From: Dallia pectoralis
Lineage: Eukaryota > Chordata > Actinopteri > Esociformes > Umbridae
Length of the DNA stretch: 64,000 bases
Assembly (NCBI GenBank): GCA_029465975.1
Contig: CM055750.1
Span: 953,586-1,017,585 of the forward strand
Reading direction: 5' to 3'
The notes below the pieces were generated by a model. It searched no databases. It worked only from the letters and a program-made list of their open reading frames with translations, and had not been told where the DNA came from. Of this stretch, positions 54,406 to 64,000 are shown one piece after another. Both the position numbers and the translations under genes were made by a program. How positions within the stretch are numbered: position 1 is the first letter of the stretch; the number at the start of each line of letters is the position of its first letter.

Positions 54406-54596
54406 CTGTGGTTCCCAACTCTGGTCCTTGAGTACCGCGATCACCAAACATTACGTTTCCTATATGAGCGTACCCAATTCAACTCAATGAGGGCCTGACT
54501 ATTACTAGACAATTTGAATAAGCTGTGTGTGGCTGGTGGTAATATAGATATCTGTACCATTGGGGAAACTCCGGGACCAGAGTTGGGAACCATCGC
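54406..54596. mobile_element. foldback MITE-like element
   Basis: Left end GTGGTTCCCAACTCTGGTCC and right end GGGACCAGAGTTGGGAACCA are inverted repeats about 190 bp apart, with AACTCAATGAGGGCCTGA in the middle. This resembles a very common teleost palindromic MITE. The family name is not certain from memory. Confidence 0.7.
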
Positions 54597-54954
54597 TTTA
54601 GGTGCTAAACATATTTGTGTTCACTGTGATATTGGGATTCTTTAGCAGACTCCAGGGAAAACCGTTTGGAGGAAAACTTGTCAGGACATCATAGAAGTGT
54701 ATTGGAGTGGTACTTGCCCTATCTTTTATCTATCTCCACAGACAACACTGAAATGACAGAAAAGTTGACCACGGTCACCAACTACAACTTGTGTAAAAGC
54801 ACTCCTGTTGAGGGGGATATTAATTAGCTCGTTAGGCAGTCTTATAGTTTGGAGGTTCAAGCTGTCTCTGTGTCTACTGGGAAACATTCACAGTTCTTTG
54901 GTGTTCCAATAAATTCTCAATGGGTGCCAGAGTTGAGGAAGTTCTTTTCTGTTT

Positions 54955-55965
54955 TATTCTCTCTCTCTCTCCTGCTCTCTCACTCTCCCGCTCTCCCGCT
55001 CTCTCGCTCTCTCGCTCTCTCACTCTCTCACTCTCTCACTCTCTCACTCTCTCACTCTCTCACTCTCTCACTCTCTCACTCTCTCTCTCCCTCTCTCCCT
55101 CTCTCCTGCTCTAACTCTCCCTCTCCTGTTTTATTCTCTCCCTTTCCTGATTTATACACTAATCTCATTTTATCTTTTCCTTTTATCATTCATCCCTCGT
55201 CTTTTCCTTCCGTCAATCTTCTCACCTCTTTCTCTCATGTTTGCCTCTCCTTTCAGCCTATTCTCTCCTTAAATATATCCTTATCGCTCTCTCTCCCTCT
55301 CCCCCTCTCCCTCTCTCTCTCCCTTCCCTCTCCCTCTCACTCTCCCTCCCCTCTCCCTCTCCCTCTCACTCTCACTCACTCTCTCACACTCCCCCCTCTC
55401 TCTCCCTCTCTCTCTCCCCCTCCCCTCCCTCTCCCTCTTTTCCCCATCCCCCCCCTCTCTCTCTCTTCCCTCCCTCTCTCCCTCTCTCTCCCCCTCCCTC
55501 TCTCTCTCTCTCTCTCCCTCCCTCTCTCCCTCCTCTCTCTCTCTCTCTCCCTCCCCTCTCCCTCCCCTCTCCCTCCCCTCTCACTCTCCCTCTCACTCTC
55601 CCTCTCACTCTCCCTCTCACTCTCCCTCTCACTCTCCCTCACTCTCTCCCCCTCTCCCTCTCTCTCCCCCTCCTCTCCCTCTCTCTCTCCCTCTCTCTCC
55701 CTCTCATTCCCCATCCCCTCCCCCTCTCTCTCTCCCTCTCTCCCCCTTCCTTCTCTCTCTCTCTCTCTCCCTCCCTCTCTCCCTCTCTCTTCCCTCCCCC
55801 TCTCCCTCTCTCTCTCCCCCTTCCCTCTCTCTCTCTCCCCCTCCCTCTCCCCCTCCCTCTCTTTCTCTCTCTCCCCCTCCCTCTCCCCCCTCTCACTCTC
55901 TCACTCTCTCTCTCCCCCTCCCTCTCTCTCCCTCTCTCTCCCCCCCTCTCTCTCTCTCTCTCTAT
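54955..55965. repeat. 1-kb polypyrimidine CTCTCC tract
   Basis: About 1 kb of CTCTCTCC, CTCCCT and ACTCTC units, almost purely pyrimidine on plus, with a less regular gap at about 55130-55280. Ser/Leu/Pro-rich frames on plus and Arg/Glu/Gly-rich frames on minus are artefacts. Confidence 0.94.
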
Positions 55966-57862
55966 GGTCTGCCTTTGACATTATACTCACAGACCCCTGA
56001 CCTATGCCCAAAACTAGCCCGTCAGCGGTCAAGCTAAAATAACCGATGAAACAATGGGACTCGTGCTCCTAAACCAACCTGGAGGTGCAGTCTAGTTAAA
56101 CAACTCCCACCCTGTCTTTGAAGTGGCTGTGGCCTTATTATAATTGGATGTCACCAGGAGACCAGAAGAACCCAGAGGCTCGTCGTAAGAGACACTTCCC
56201 CTTTCTACGTTGTTTTTCTCACCTTAGGCGAAGGCCACAGAGAAAATTATGGCATGTATTTTTGCGACACATGCACAGAGTGATATGTCGAAGCGTTCCG
56301 TTTCGTAATTGTTACGAAGAACAGAGTTTTCTTTCTAAACACGTTCCCTCATGGAAATATGCTAATTAAAGGCTAGAACACATCATTAGCATGTTTCTAG
56401 GTCGGCCATCTTCCACCACCTTTGTAGTTCTGCCCAAAATGTGTCGCGGGCTCCTAGTGAAAAAAACAACATGGATGAAATATTTGGGGAAAGTTGTTTG
56501 GCGGTGTCGTTCACCAGAGGCCACGTGCCAGACACACTTTTCTGGAGTTTTCGTGAGTTATTGTGCTGTTGGGTCCTAGTTGTGGGAATTAGCTGTTAGC
56601 TGGGCTGTAATCATGTCACAACCTCAGCACCCCCTGACGAGATTCAGAAGTTCACCTTTAATTTTTGTCTGTTACTGATGGGCAAAACACCAGTCACTTT
56701 GGCAGATGGAAACTGGTCTCTGTGAGCATAGTGACACTTGGTCACTTGTCTTTGAGATATCTGTTTAGAAACACGACCCACTGCCACTATCAGCAGCCAG
56801 CAGTGCACCCCCTGATGAAAATATTTCCCAGCAGCCAGCAGTGTCCAGCAGCATAAAGAATTTGTGTACAACTTCCTCGTTTAACCTTTGGACATTGTAC
56901 TCCGTGGTGGAGCTAGAATAGTGATCACCTAGTTTGCTGTGTTACTGCACATACACCACATTCTAGTTTGTTGAGGTCTAGGAACCTGTCTTTGACATGA
57001 AATGGCACGGACTCGGCATGAAAAGTTATTGAGAACTTCACTCTCACTTTCTCTCGCTCTTAATAATTAATCGGAGATGAAGCTCTATTAGAGTAAAACT
57101 TTAAAGGAAGACGATTCTTTTTCTTTGCATAATTGCATTGGGTGCTCTGCCAGGCTAAAGTAGCCTACTGTAACTCCTAAGATAGCTGGTGCCAATTCCT
57201 ATCAACCACAGGAGTGGGAAGTGGCTAGTTAGTTCCATCTGCATTGACCTGTAATAAGGTTCAGTTGAACTGTCTTCAAATTTTAATACACAGCACAAGA
57301 AGTGGCGAGCCGGGGCGAAGCGACACCTCCATTTAATAATAATTGTTCACATTGTGTGACTGGGTTCGTTAAACCATGGTGCTTTAGGCTGACGGCACTA
57401 AGTTGAACCCACCCAGGAGTTGAACCCACCCAGGAGCCTTGGTCACTTACTTCCTTTTATGACAATTAAATTACTGCTGACCGCCAGTGAAACGGTTTCT
57501 TCAGCCTCTCAGACATATTGTTAGTACTGCTGAAGACTTGCCTGTAGAATTATCAACATCTCTCCTAACTATTGTGTTAGGTCATTGAGAGACATTTCTT
57601 TTAGCAAAACAGATGTTGTTTCTAGAGCAGGGAGATGTTTTTCATGAACTAAGGCATTTCACACAGAGCTGTGTTTTCACTGCGTTTGAGCCTCTGCTCT
57701 CCACTTAAAGTGACTGCCTGAAGTGATCTCTGAGGCCGTAGTCGTGTCGTAGCATCGCCACAATCGCCATTTCTCTCATTGAAACAATAAACAGCATCTT
57801 ACAGCCGGCACACACAAAGGTGGTTGCCATAGGAACACTACACACATGCTTTCTACCCTCAG
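55966..57862. other. unique sequence, no gene recognised
   Basis: Ordinary composition. Plus frames at 56118-56369 and 56391-56579 have no domain I recognise. A 15-bp direct duplication, GTTGAACCCACCCAG, occurs at about 57402-57434. Confidence 0.55.
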
Positions 57863-58295
57863 TTAAAAAAGGAGCAATTACCAGATCACATCAAAGAGCG
57901 GCGAAAGGAAGAGTCTGGCCAGGCCACAGACGAGCTATTCAACAAGCAGGTGAATATGCTTTCTCATATTTCATCTAAAGAAACCCAATATAAAGAGAAC
58001 ACGGAAATATGACTAACATTTCTCATGGCTGTAATAATGTTTGTTTGTAATTTGTGTTTTATTATATAAGAATAATGTCAAAGTGAACCAAAATAGGAAA
58101 TGTTGTATCTTTTAATACATGTGGTTTTGCCTATATTACTGTTAATAGAATAGAACCATATTCTATATAACCATATTTTAAGTTGACCTAGAAAGATGAA
58201 AATGTAATTAATTCCCTGTTGTTTGTCAGGAAGAAAGTCTAAAAGACGTGGCATCTGAAAGAGGAATCACATATCCCAGATCGTTCAGCTGTTGA
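57863..58295 (+). CDS. putative last two exons of an unrecognised gene
   Basis: Two short open segments have good splice signals and matching phase. Exon A is 57863-57949, after TTCTACCCTCAG and before GTGAAT: 29 codons, hydrophilic, with KERRKEESGQATDELFNKQ. Exon B is 58230-58295, after TTTGTCAG: 21 codons and TGA, ending RGITYPRSFSC. Joined, they give a charged 50-residue C-terminus. I found no upstream exon, no homologue from memory and no clear polyadenylation signal. A 40-bp minisatellite starts 13 bp after the stop. Chance splice-like context is possible. Confidence 0.3.
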
Positions 58296-58308
58296 ACATG
58301 ACTCGATT

Positions 58309-58678
58309 GTACTGTGGACTCTAGAAGTATATAAATTAGATCAGACCGGTACTGTGGACTGTAGAAGTATATAGAATAGATCAGACCGGTACTGTGTACT
58401 GTAGAAGTATATAGAATAGATCAGAACGGTACTGTGTACTGTAGAAGTATATAGAATAGATCAGACCGGTACTGTGTACTGTAGAAGTATATAGAATCGA
58501 TCAGACCGGTACTGTGTACTGTAGAAGTATATAGAATAGATCAGACCGGTACTGTGTACTGTAGAAGTATATAGAATAGATCAGACCGGTACTGTGTACT
58601 GTAGAAGTATATAGAATAGATCAGACCGGTACTGTGTACTGTAAAAGTATATAGAATAGATCAGACCGGTACTGTACT
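58309..58678. repeat. 40-bp minisatellite
   Basis: About nine copies of a 40-bp unit (TACTGTGTACTGTAGAAGTA, then TATAGAATAGATCAGACCGG), with few substitutions. Confidence 0.95.
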
Positions 58679-58680
58679 CC

Positions 58681-59089
58681 CCGGGTGAGGTTACTACTTC
58701 TATCTGAGAGAAGACTCTATCTGTTAGCTCAGTAGATGTCTTCTCTCCATGGATGACATTTCTGAGAGCAGACCATGTGGTGGTTGTATTTCACAATCCA
58801 TCTATAGAGCTTTGATGTCTTTTACAGTAACCTCTTAGAGCTCCCAGCCCTGGTCCAGCTATATCACACGTTTCTGATTAGTTCTGTTCAATTGGTCTCC
58901 AAGGGGCATACATTATAGCATTGGATATTTCAGCAGGCGCTGTGCTTGGACATTTATCTGTCCTCGTCTATGATTGGCCAACGTGTGTACACAGTATTTA
59001 GGGTGGTGAAGCGCTGGGCAACCGCTGTGGAAAGTGCCATGCCAACGCCAACGCCAACGCCAACCACAGTGGCAAATTGAGTTTGGGAG
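58681..59089. other. unique sequence with a short (CCAACG)n run
   Basis: Contains GCCAACGCCAACGCCAACGC at 59040-59059. No gene recognised. Confidence 0.5.
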
Positions 59090-59203
59090 CTGGGAGAGAC
59101 GTGCAGGTTTGAGACCCACAAACAGAAGAGACGTGCAGGTTTGAGACCCAAAAACAGAAGAGACGTGCAGGTTTGAGACCCACAAACAGAAGAGACGTGC
59201 ATG
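59090..59203. repeat. 32-bp tandem repeat, about 3.5 copies
   Basis: AGAGACGTGCAGGTTTGAGA followed by CCCACAAACAGA, repeated with one A/C variant. Confidence 0.93.
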
Positions 59204-59469
59204 TGTTCACGAGACTTTATTCCAACTATCTTTCAATAACACTGTGACCCGAGGCGGACATTTCAATTACTTTGAATTTCCATCACACCAGACATTAGTT
59301 ATGCATTAAAAGCATCTAAAATGTATGCATGAATTGGGTTTCAGTCCATGGGACACAGGGGGACGAATGGGTCATTGGTGGAATCCGGAACCCCTGGAAC
59401 CATGGGAATTATGTTCATGTATTCAATCTGTGTCAATTTTTATTTTGGTTCAAAACTACTGTCTTCACA
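59204..59469. other. unique sequence
   Basis: No gene or element recognised. Confidence 0.45.
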
Positions 59470-59918
59470 AATCCTATTCGGACCGGGAGGTCCAGCAGAG
59501 GGAGGTGCAGATCCTATTGGGACCGGGAGGTCCAGCAGAGGAAGGTGCAGATCCTATTGGGACCGGGAGGTCCAGCAGAGGGAGGTGCAGATCCTATTGG
59601 GACCGGGAGGTCCAGCAGAGGGAGGTGCAGATCCTATTGGGACCGGGAGGTCCAGCAGAGGGAGGTGCAGATCCTATTGGGACCGGGAGGTCCAGCAGAG
59701 GGAGGTGCAGATCCTATTGGGACCGGGAGGTCCAGCAGAGGGAGGTGCAGATCCTATTGGGACTGGGAGGTCCAGCAGAGGGAGGTGCAGATCCTATTGG
59801 GACCGGGAGGTCCCGCAGAGGGAGGTGCAGATCCTATTGGGACCGGGAGGTCCATCAGAGGGAGGTGCAGATCCTATTGGGACCGGGAGGTCCAGCAGAG
59901 GGAGGTGCAGGATGGATG
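59470..59918. repeat. 40-bp GC-rich minisatellite
   Basis: Eleven nearly perfect copies of a 40-bp unit (GGACCGGGAGGTCCAGCAGA, then GGGAGGTGCAGATCCTATTG). GGACCGGGAGGTCC is an imperfect palindrome in each copy. All three plus frames are open and are artefacts. Confidence 0.95.
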
Positions 59919-60425
59919 AGTAGAATGTGAAACTGTGCTTCGCTCCTCTGTGAGATGCTGAGATGAAGCACGGAAATAACGTATTCTGAACATCATTCAA
60001 TTTGTTTGGACAAAAACTGTGTAGATGTGTTTACAAACTAACACAAATATAAAGATATTTCGGTCTACACAATTTCCATAATACACTATCCATTTTAGTT
60101 ATCTTTTACCACTTTTAACGCAGTGAACCTGCAAAAACAGTCAGTCTATTTTGAAAGCAATCAGTAAAGGGAAAATGAGTCCACACATTAATTATTCACT
60201 GCTCATACACAGCTAGACACATGCCTGGTTCTCATGTGGGCGTGGATTGAGTCTTTCAGTGGATTTCACCTGTTACGAGTCTAAATGTACACCCTAACAG
60301 GCAAACAGATGGCAGCTTTAAAGGGTCTGTTTGGTGTGACTGTAAGCATCTGATTTGTTGGCTGAAACACTGATGCTGTATAATTGTTGCTGTTTGTACA
60401 CACAAAAGGATTTGGTGCTAAGATT
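59919..60425. other. unique AT-rich sequence
   Basis: No gene or element recognised. Confidence 0.5.
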
Positions 60426-60758
60426 AAGAGAACAGTAACAGACTGGCATCTGGTACAAACTGGCCTTATGTTTGTGTGAACAGTAACAGACTGGCATCTG
60501 GTACAGATGTTTGTGTGAACAGTAACAGACTGGCATCTGGTACAGATGTTTGTGTGAACAGTAACAGACTGGCATCTGGTACAGATGTTTGTGTGAACAG
60601 TAACAGACTGGCATCTGGTACAGATGTTTGTGTGAACAGTAACAGACTGGCATCTGGTACAGATGTTTGTGTGAACAGTAACAGACTGGCATCTGGTACA
60701 GATGTTTGTGTGAACAGTAACAGACTGGCATCTGGTACAGATGTTTGTGTGAACAGTT
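60426..60758. repeat. 39-bp minisatellite
   Basis: About 8.5 copies of a 39-bp unit (GAACAGTAACAGACTGGCAT, then CTGGTACAGATGTTTGTGT). The first unit carries an extra AACTGGCCTT. 39 is a multiple of three, which explains the open frames on both strands. Confidence 0.95.
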
Positions 60759-61544
60759 GTGAGCTCATTGGTCTCTGAGAAAAATAGCTGTTACAGATGT
60801 TGTCTCAATGAACCGTCTCTGCGTTTAGGATTTTAACAAACATCACAGTCACGTCGGTGAAAGAGCATTTTCTCTCCACTGCTCTCACTCTTCTGACTGA
60901 CAGCTTTTCCGTCTGATAAGACCTCCCATCTGATTATACTTTTCATTGTCGCTCGCTCAACGGAGCACAGAGACCCGGACAGTAATGAAGGAGGAATAAG
61001 GAGAGAAGGACAGAGGAAATTGAGAAGTGACATATTATCACTCCTCCCAGGAGTGTTTCAGTCTGCATCTGAAAAAGTACATGAACATTGTCCACAAAAA
61101 GCAGCACCATCAACAAAGAAGAGCATATTGATCACTACCAATTGATCACTACCTTATTCTATCACATTGAATACACATTTTAGTCCTTTCTGCATTATAG
61201 CAGCATTTGGGAATGAAATTCTTATAGAAAATGAATGTGAATAAATCAATTTCAGTTCAACATTTCACCATCCCATGGCTATAAACCCATATCTAGTAAC
61301 AGAGCATCATTGTTTTTTAAACTGTAAGTGATATTATGGTTGGAGCATCTATTGCGTTTCCTGTTCATCTCATTTAGGTTGTTCTATGTGCTGCCAACAT
61401 AAAGCTGAAGCATTTACCAGCACAATTCAAGAATTACACAAATGTCTGAATCTTTGCGTCAGCCAACTTCTTTCCAGTGTTTACAGTTAAATGAAGTTCC
61501 AGAGACTTCCTGGTCGTCTGGAAACTCTGGACACTGCAGTAGAT
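60759..61544. other. unique AT-rich sequence
   Basis: No gene recognised. A short duplication of ATTGATCACTACC is at about 61128-61153. Confidence 0.5.
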
Positions 61545-61757
61545 CAGTGAGGTCAGTCAGTCTGAGGTCTGTCAGTCTGAGGTCAGTCTGAGGTCAGTCT
61601 GAGGTCAGTCAGACTGAGGTCAGTCTGAGGTCAGTCAGTCTGAGGTCAGTCTGAGGTCTGTCAGTCTGAGGTCAGTCTGAGGTCTGTCAGTCTGAGGTCA
61701 GTCTGAGGTCTGTCAGTCTGAGGTCACTCTGAGGTCTGTCAGTCTGAGGTCAGTTTT
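61545..61757. repeat. TCAGTCTGAGG short repeat
   Basis: Mixed 10-bp and 14-bp units of GTCAGTCTGAG with GTCTGTCAG insertions. Confidence 0.93.
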
Positions 61758-61978
61758 ACATTGTCCTTGGCGTTGGGGTTTGCACGTCATATCCCACAGC
61801 TAGGCACTGGTTTTATTGGGGTTTATATTTTAAAGCTCCCCCTAAACCATAATCCTTAATTCAATCTCACTGAATTAATGCCGACACCTGAACACTAAAA
61901 ATGAAAGTTGACTTATCATCCTTTAACGTTAATCCTGTTTCTAAACTTCACCTTATTCACTTCACTAGATTTACGCCC
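61758..61978. other. unique sequence
   Basis: No gene or element recognised. Confidence 0.45.
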
Positions 61979-62458
61979 CCTCTCTCCCTCCCTCTCTCCC
62001 TCCCTCTCTCCCTCCCTCTCTCCCTCCCTCCCTCCCTCCCTCCCTCCCTCCCTCCCTCCCTCCCTCCCTCCCTCCCTCTCTCCCTCCCTCTCTCCCTCCC
62101 TCTCCTCCCTCCCTCCCTCCCTCTCTCCCTCCCTCTCTCCCTCCCTCTCTCTCTCCCCTCTCTCCCTCCCTCTCTCCCTCCCTCTCTCCCTCCCTCTCTC
62201 CCTCCCTCTCTCCCTCCCTCTCTCCCTCCCTCTCTCCCTCCCTCTCTCCCTCCCTCTCTCCCTCCCTCTCTCCCTCCCTCTCTCCCTCCCTCTCTCCCTC
62301 CCTCTCTCCCTCCCTCTCTCCCTCCCTCTCTCCCTCCCTCTCTCCCTCCCTCTCTCCCTCTCTCCCTCCCTCTCTCCCTCCCTCTCTCCCTCCCTCTCTC
62401 CCTCCCTCTCTCCCTCCCTCTCTCCCTCCCTCCCTCTCTCCCTCTCTCCTCTCTCCCC
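61979..62458. repeat. 12-bp CTCTCCCTCCCT polypyrimidine array
   Basis: About 40 units of CTCTCCCTCCCT, almost purely pyrimidine on plus, with a few CCCT-only and CTCTCTCTCC stretches. Confidence 0.95.
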
Positions 62459-62879
62459 AGTCCCCATGTCATCAGATCAGCCTCTACATCCTTCCACATC
62501 TAGTCACTCACTCTCTTACTGACCTTATTGATTTTAATAGAGATTTAATTCTTATCTCTTCAGAAACAACAGGTTGTATGGTAATTATTCTGGATATCAT
62601 GTTTTCCTCTGTGCCTCAGTAAGATTGTGTTTGAATGGTCTTTATTATAGTGTGTGAAAGCAAACACACAGTGTATGAACAGGATATCCTTAAGTTCACA
62701 CAATGTTGGCCTTGAATATAATTGTCTGGAATATAATATATAGTCCGGAAGGAACAAAGAGAATGATTTCAGACCTTGAGTCAATCCGTTGGTTGGATTA
62801 ACTAGACAGGAAGTACACGATATGGGCGATTATTAACTTCAGCTATTTCAATCATCATGGTTTACAGGTTGATACAATA
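62459..62879. other. unique AT-rich sequence
   Basis: No gene recognised. Confidence 0.5.
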
Positions 62880-63603
62880 CACTTGGTAGTGTTACTCCAG
62901 GGTAGTAGTTAACACTTGTTAGTGTTACTCCAGGGTTAGAGTTAGCACTTGTTAGTGTTACTCCAGGGTAGTAGTTAGCACTTGGTAGTGTTACTCCAGG
63001 GTAGTAGTTAGCACTTGTTAGTGTTACTCCAGGGTAGTAGTTAGCACATGTTAGTGTTACTCCAGGGTAGTAGTTAGCACTTGGTAGTGTTACTCCAGGG
63101 TAGTAGTTAACACTTGTTAGTGTTACTCCAGGGTAGTAGTTAGCACATGTTAGTGTTACTCCAGGGTTAGAGTTAGCACTTGTTAGTGTTACTCCAGGGT
63201 AGTAGTTAGCACTTGTTAGTGTTACTCCAGGGTTAGAGTTAGCACTTGTTAGTGTTACTCCAGGGTAGTAGTTAGCACATGTTAGTGTTACACCAGGGTT
63301 AGAGTTAGCACTTGGTAGTGGTACTCCAGGGCAGTAGTTAGCACGTGTTAGTGTTACTCCAGGGTAGTAGTTAACACTTGTTAGTGTTACACCAGGGTTA
63401 GAGTTAGCACTTGGTAGTGGTACTCCAGGGCAGTAGTTAGCACATGTTAGTGTTACTCCAGGGTAGTAGTTAGCACATGTTAGTGTTACACCAGGGTTAG
63501 AGTTAGCACTTGGTAGTGGTACTCCAGGGCAGTAGTTAGCACGTGTTAGTGTTACTCCAGGGTAGTAGTTAGCACATGTTAGTGTTACTCCACATGTTAG
63601 TGT
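62880..63603. repeat. 33-34-bp minisatellite
   Basis: About 21 copies of a 33-bp unit (TTAGTGTTACTCCAGGGTAG, then TAGTTAGCACTTG). A three-unit block with ACACCAGGGTTAGAG, GGTAGTGGTACTCC and GGGCAGTAG variants recurs in the right half. Confidence 0.94.
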
Positions 63604-64000
63604 TTAGTTTTCTTTTAAACATTGAAGTTTACAGTCTAATTCTGGAGTGAATTTAAATGGTTTTAATTGTGAACTGAATTAATGAGATGCCATTGTGATG
63701 ACTGGGTAATCACAGACTCAATATGTGCTCTCTGTTATTCAGTCTTCTTCTTCAGCGTGTTGGTGAGACGCTCTCACTCCTGACCACTTCACCTGTATCA
63801 TATTGATATAATTAGTATTCATGAAACTCTTTCCAGGTACATTACGTGGCTGCTTTATTTAAATGCATTCTTATTCAGCCACTTATTTTGCAGGATTTCG
63901 TTTTGTTATAGGGAAATCACAGACATGATCTTTCCTGAGATTTAAAAGATACACTCAGTAATTATTTTGACATTTTTCTTCTGTCTTGATAGTCCAAACA
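63604..64000. other. unique AT-rich sequence to the window end
   Basis: No gene or element recognised. Confidence 0.5.

Overview
This window is vertebrate, almost certainly teleost fish, nuclear DNA. The genes have GT/AG introns. Four recognisable genes lie in order: rgs7bp (minus strand, only its first two coding exons in the window), an intracellular 5'-nucleotidase-like metallophosphoesterase gene (plus), rnf180 (minus) and the intronless serotonin receptor gene htr1a (plus). RGS7BP, RNF180 and HTR1A are also neighbours on human chromosome 5, and rnf180 and htr1a are head to head there as here. The teleost assignment also rests on fish-style dispersed repeat fragments and a fish-style foldback MITE. 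I cannot name the species from sequence alone.

Layout: 1-3708 holds the 5' end of rgs7bp on the minus strand, followed by a divergent intergenic region with two minisatellites (3.7-5.57 kb). The nine-exon phosphoesterase gene runs from 5575 to 13923. Its introns 1 and 6 consist largely of tandem arrays, and one array is built from copies of the exon 1 3' end with its splice donor. rnf180 runs from 22902 down to 15287. Its RING and membrane-anchor exons are intact, but the start of its large exon looks frameshifted and I could not find the exons that should precede it. The rnf180-htr1a divergent spacer carries about 34 copies of a 62-bp palindrome-containing repeat. htr1a is complete at 26645-27910.

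From 28 kb to the end there is no confidently identified gene. About 25 unrelated tandem arrays alternate with short unique stretches. There is also one young LTR retrotransposon (48697-53236) with matching 558-bp LTRs, a 5-bp target duplication and no polymerase. It is inserted in a 74-bp satellite and carries a very long proline-rich repeat reading frame. A pair of short exons at 57863-58295 could be the 3' end of an unrecognised gene. By my own tally tandem arrays make up roughly two fifths of the window, and nearly every array has its own repeat unit.

Three of the genes share a theme. 5-HT1A is a Gi/o-coupled serotonin receptor. RGS7BP anchors R7 RGS proteins, which switch off Gi/o signalling. 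RNF180 is a membrane E3 ligase reported to target monoamine oxidase A, the enzyme that degrades serotonin. This is a functional association by inference, not something the sequence shows. Most of the long open frames in this window are repeat artefacts and are not annotated as genes.
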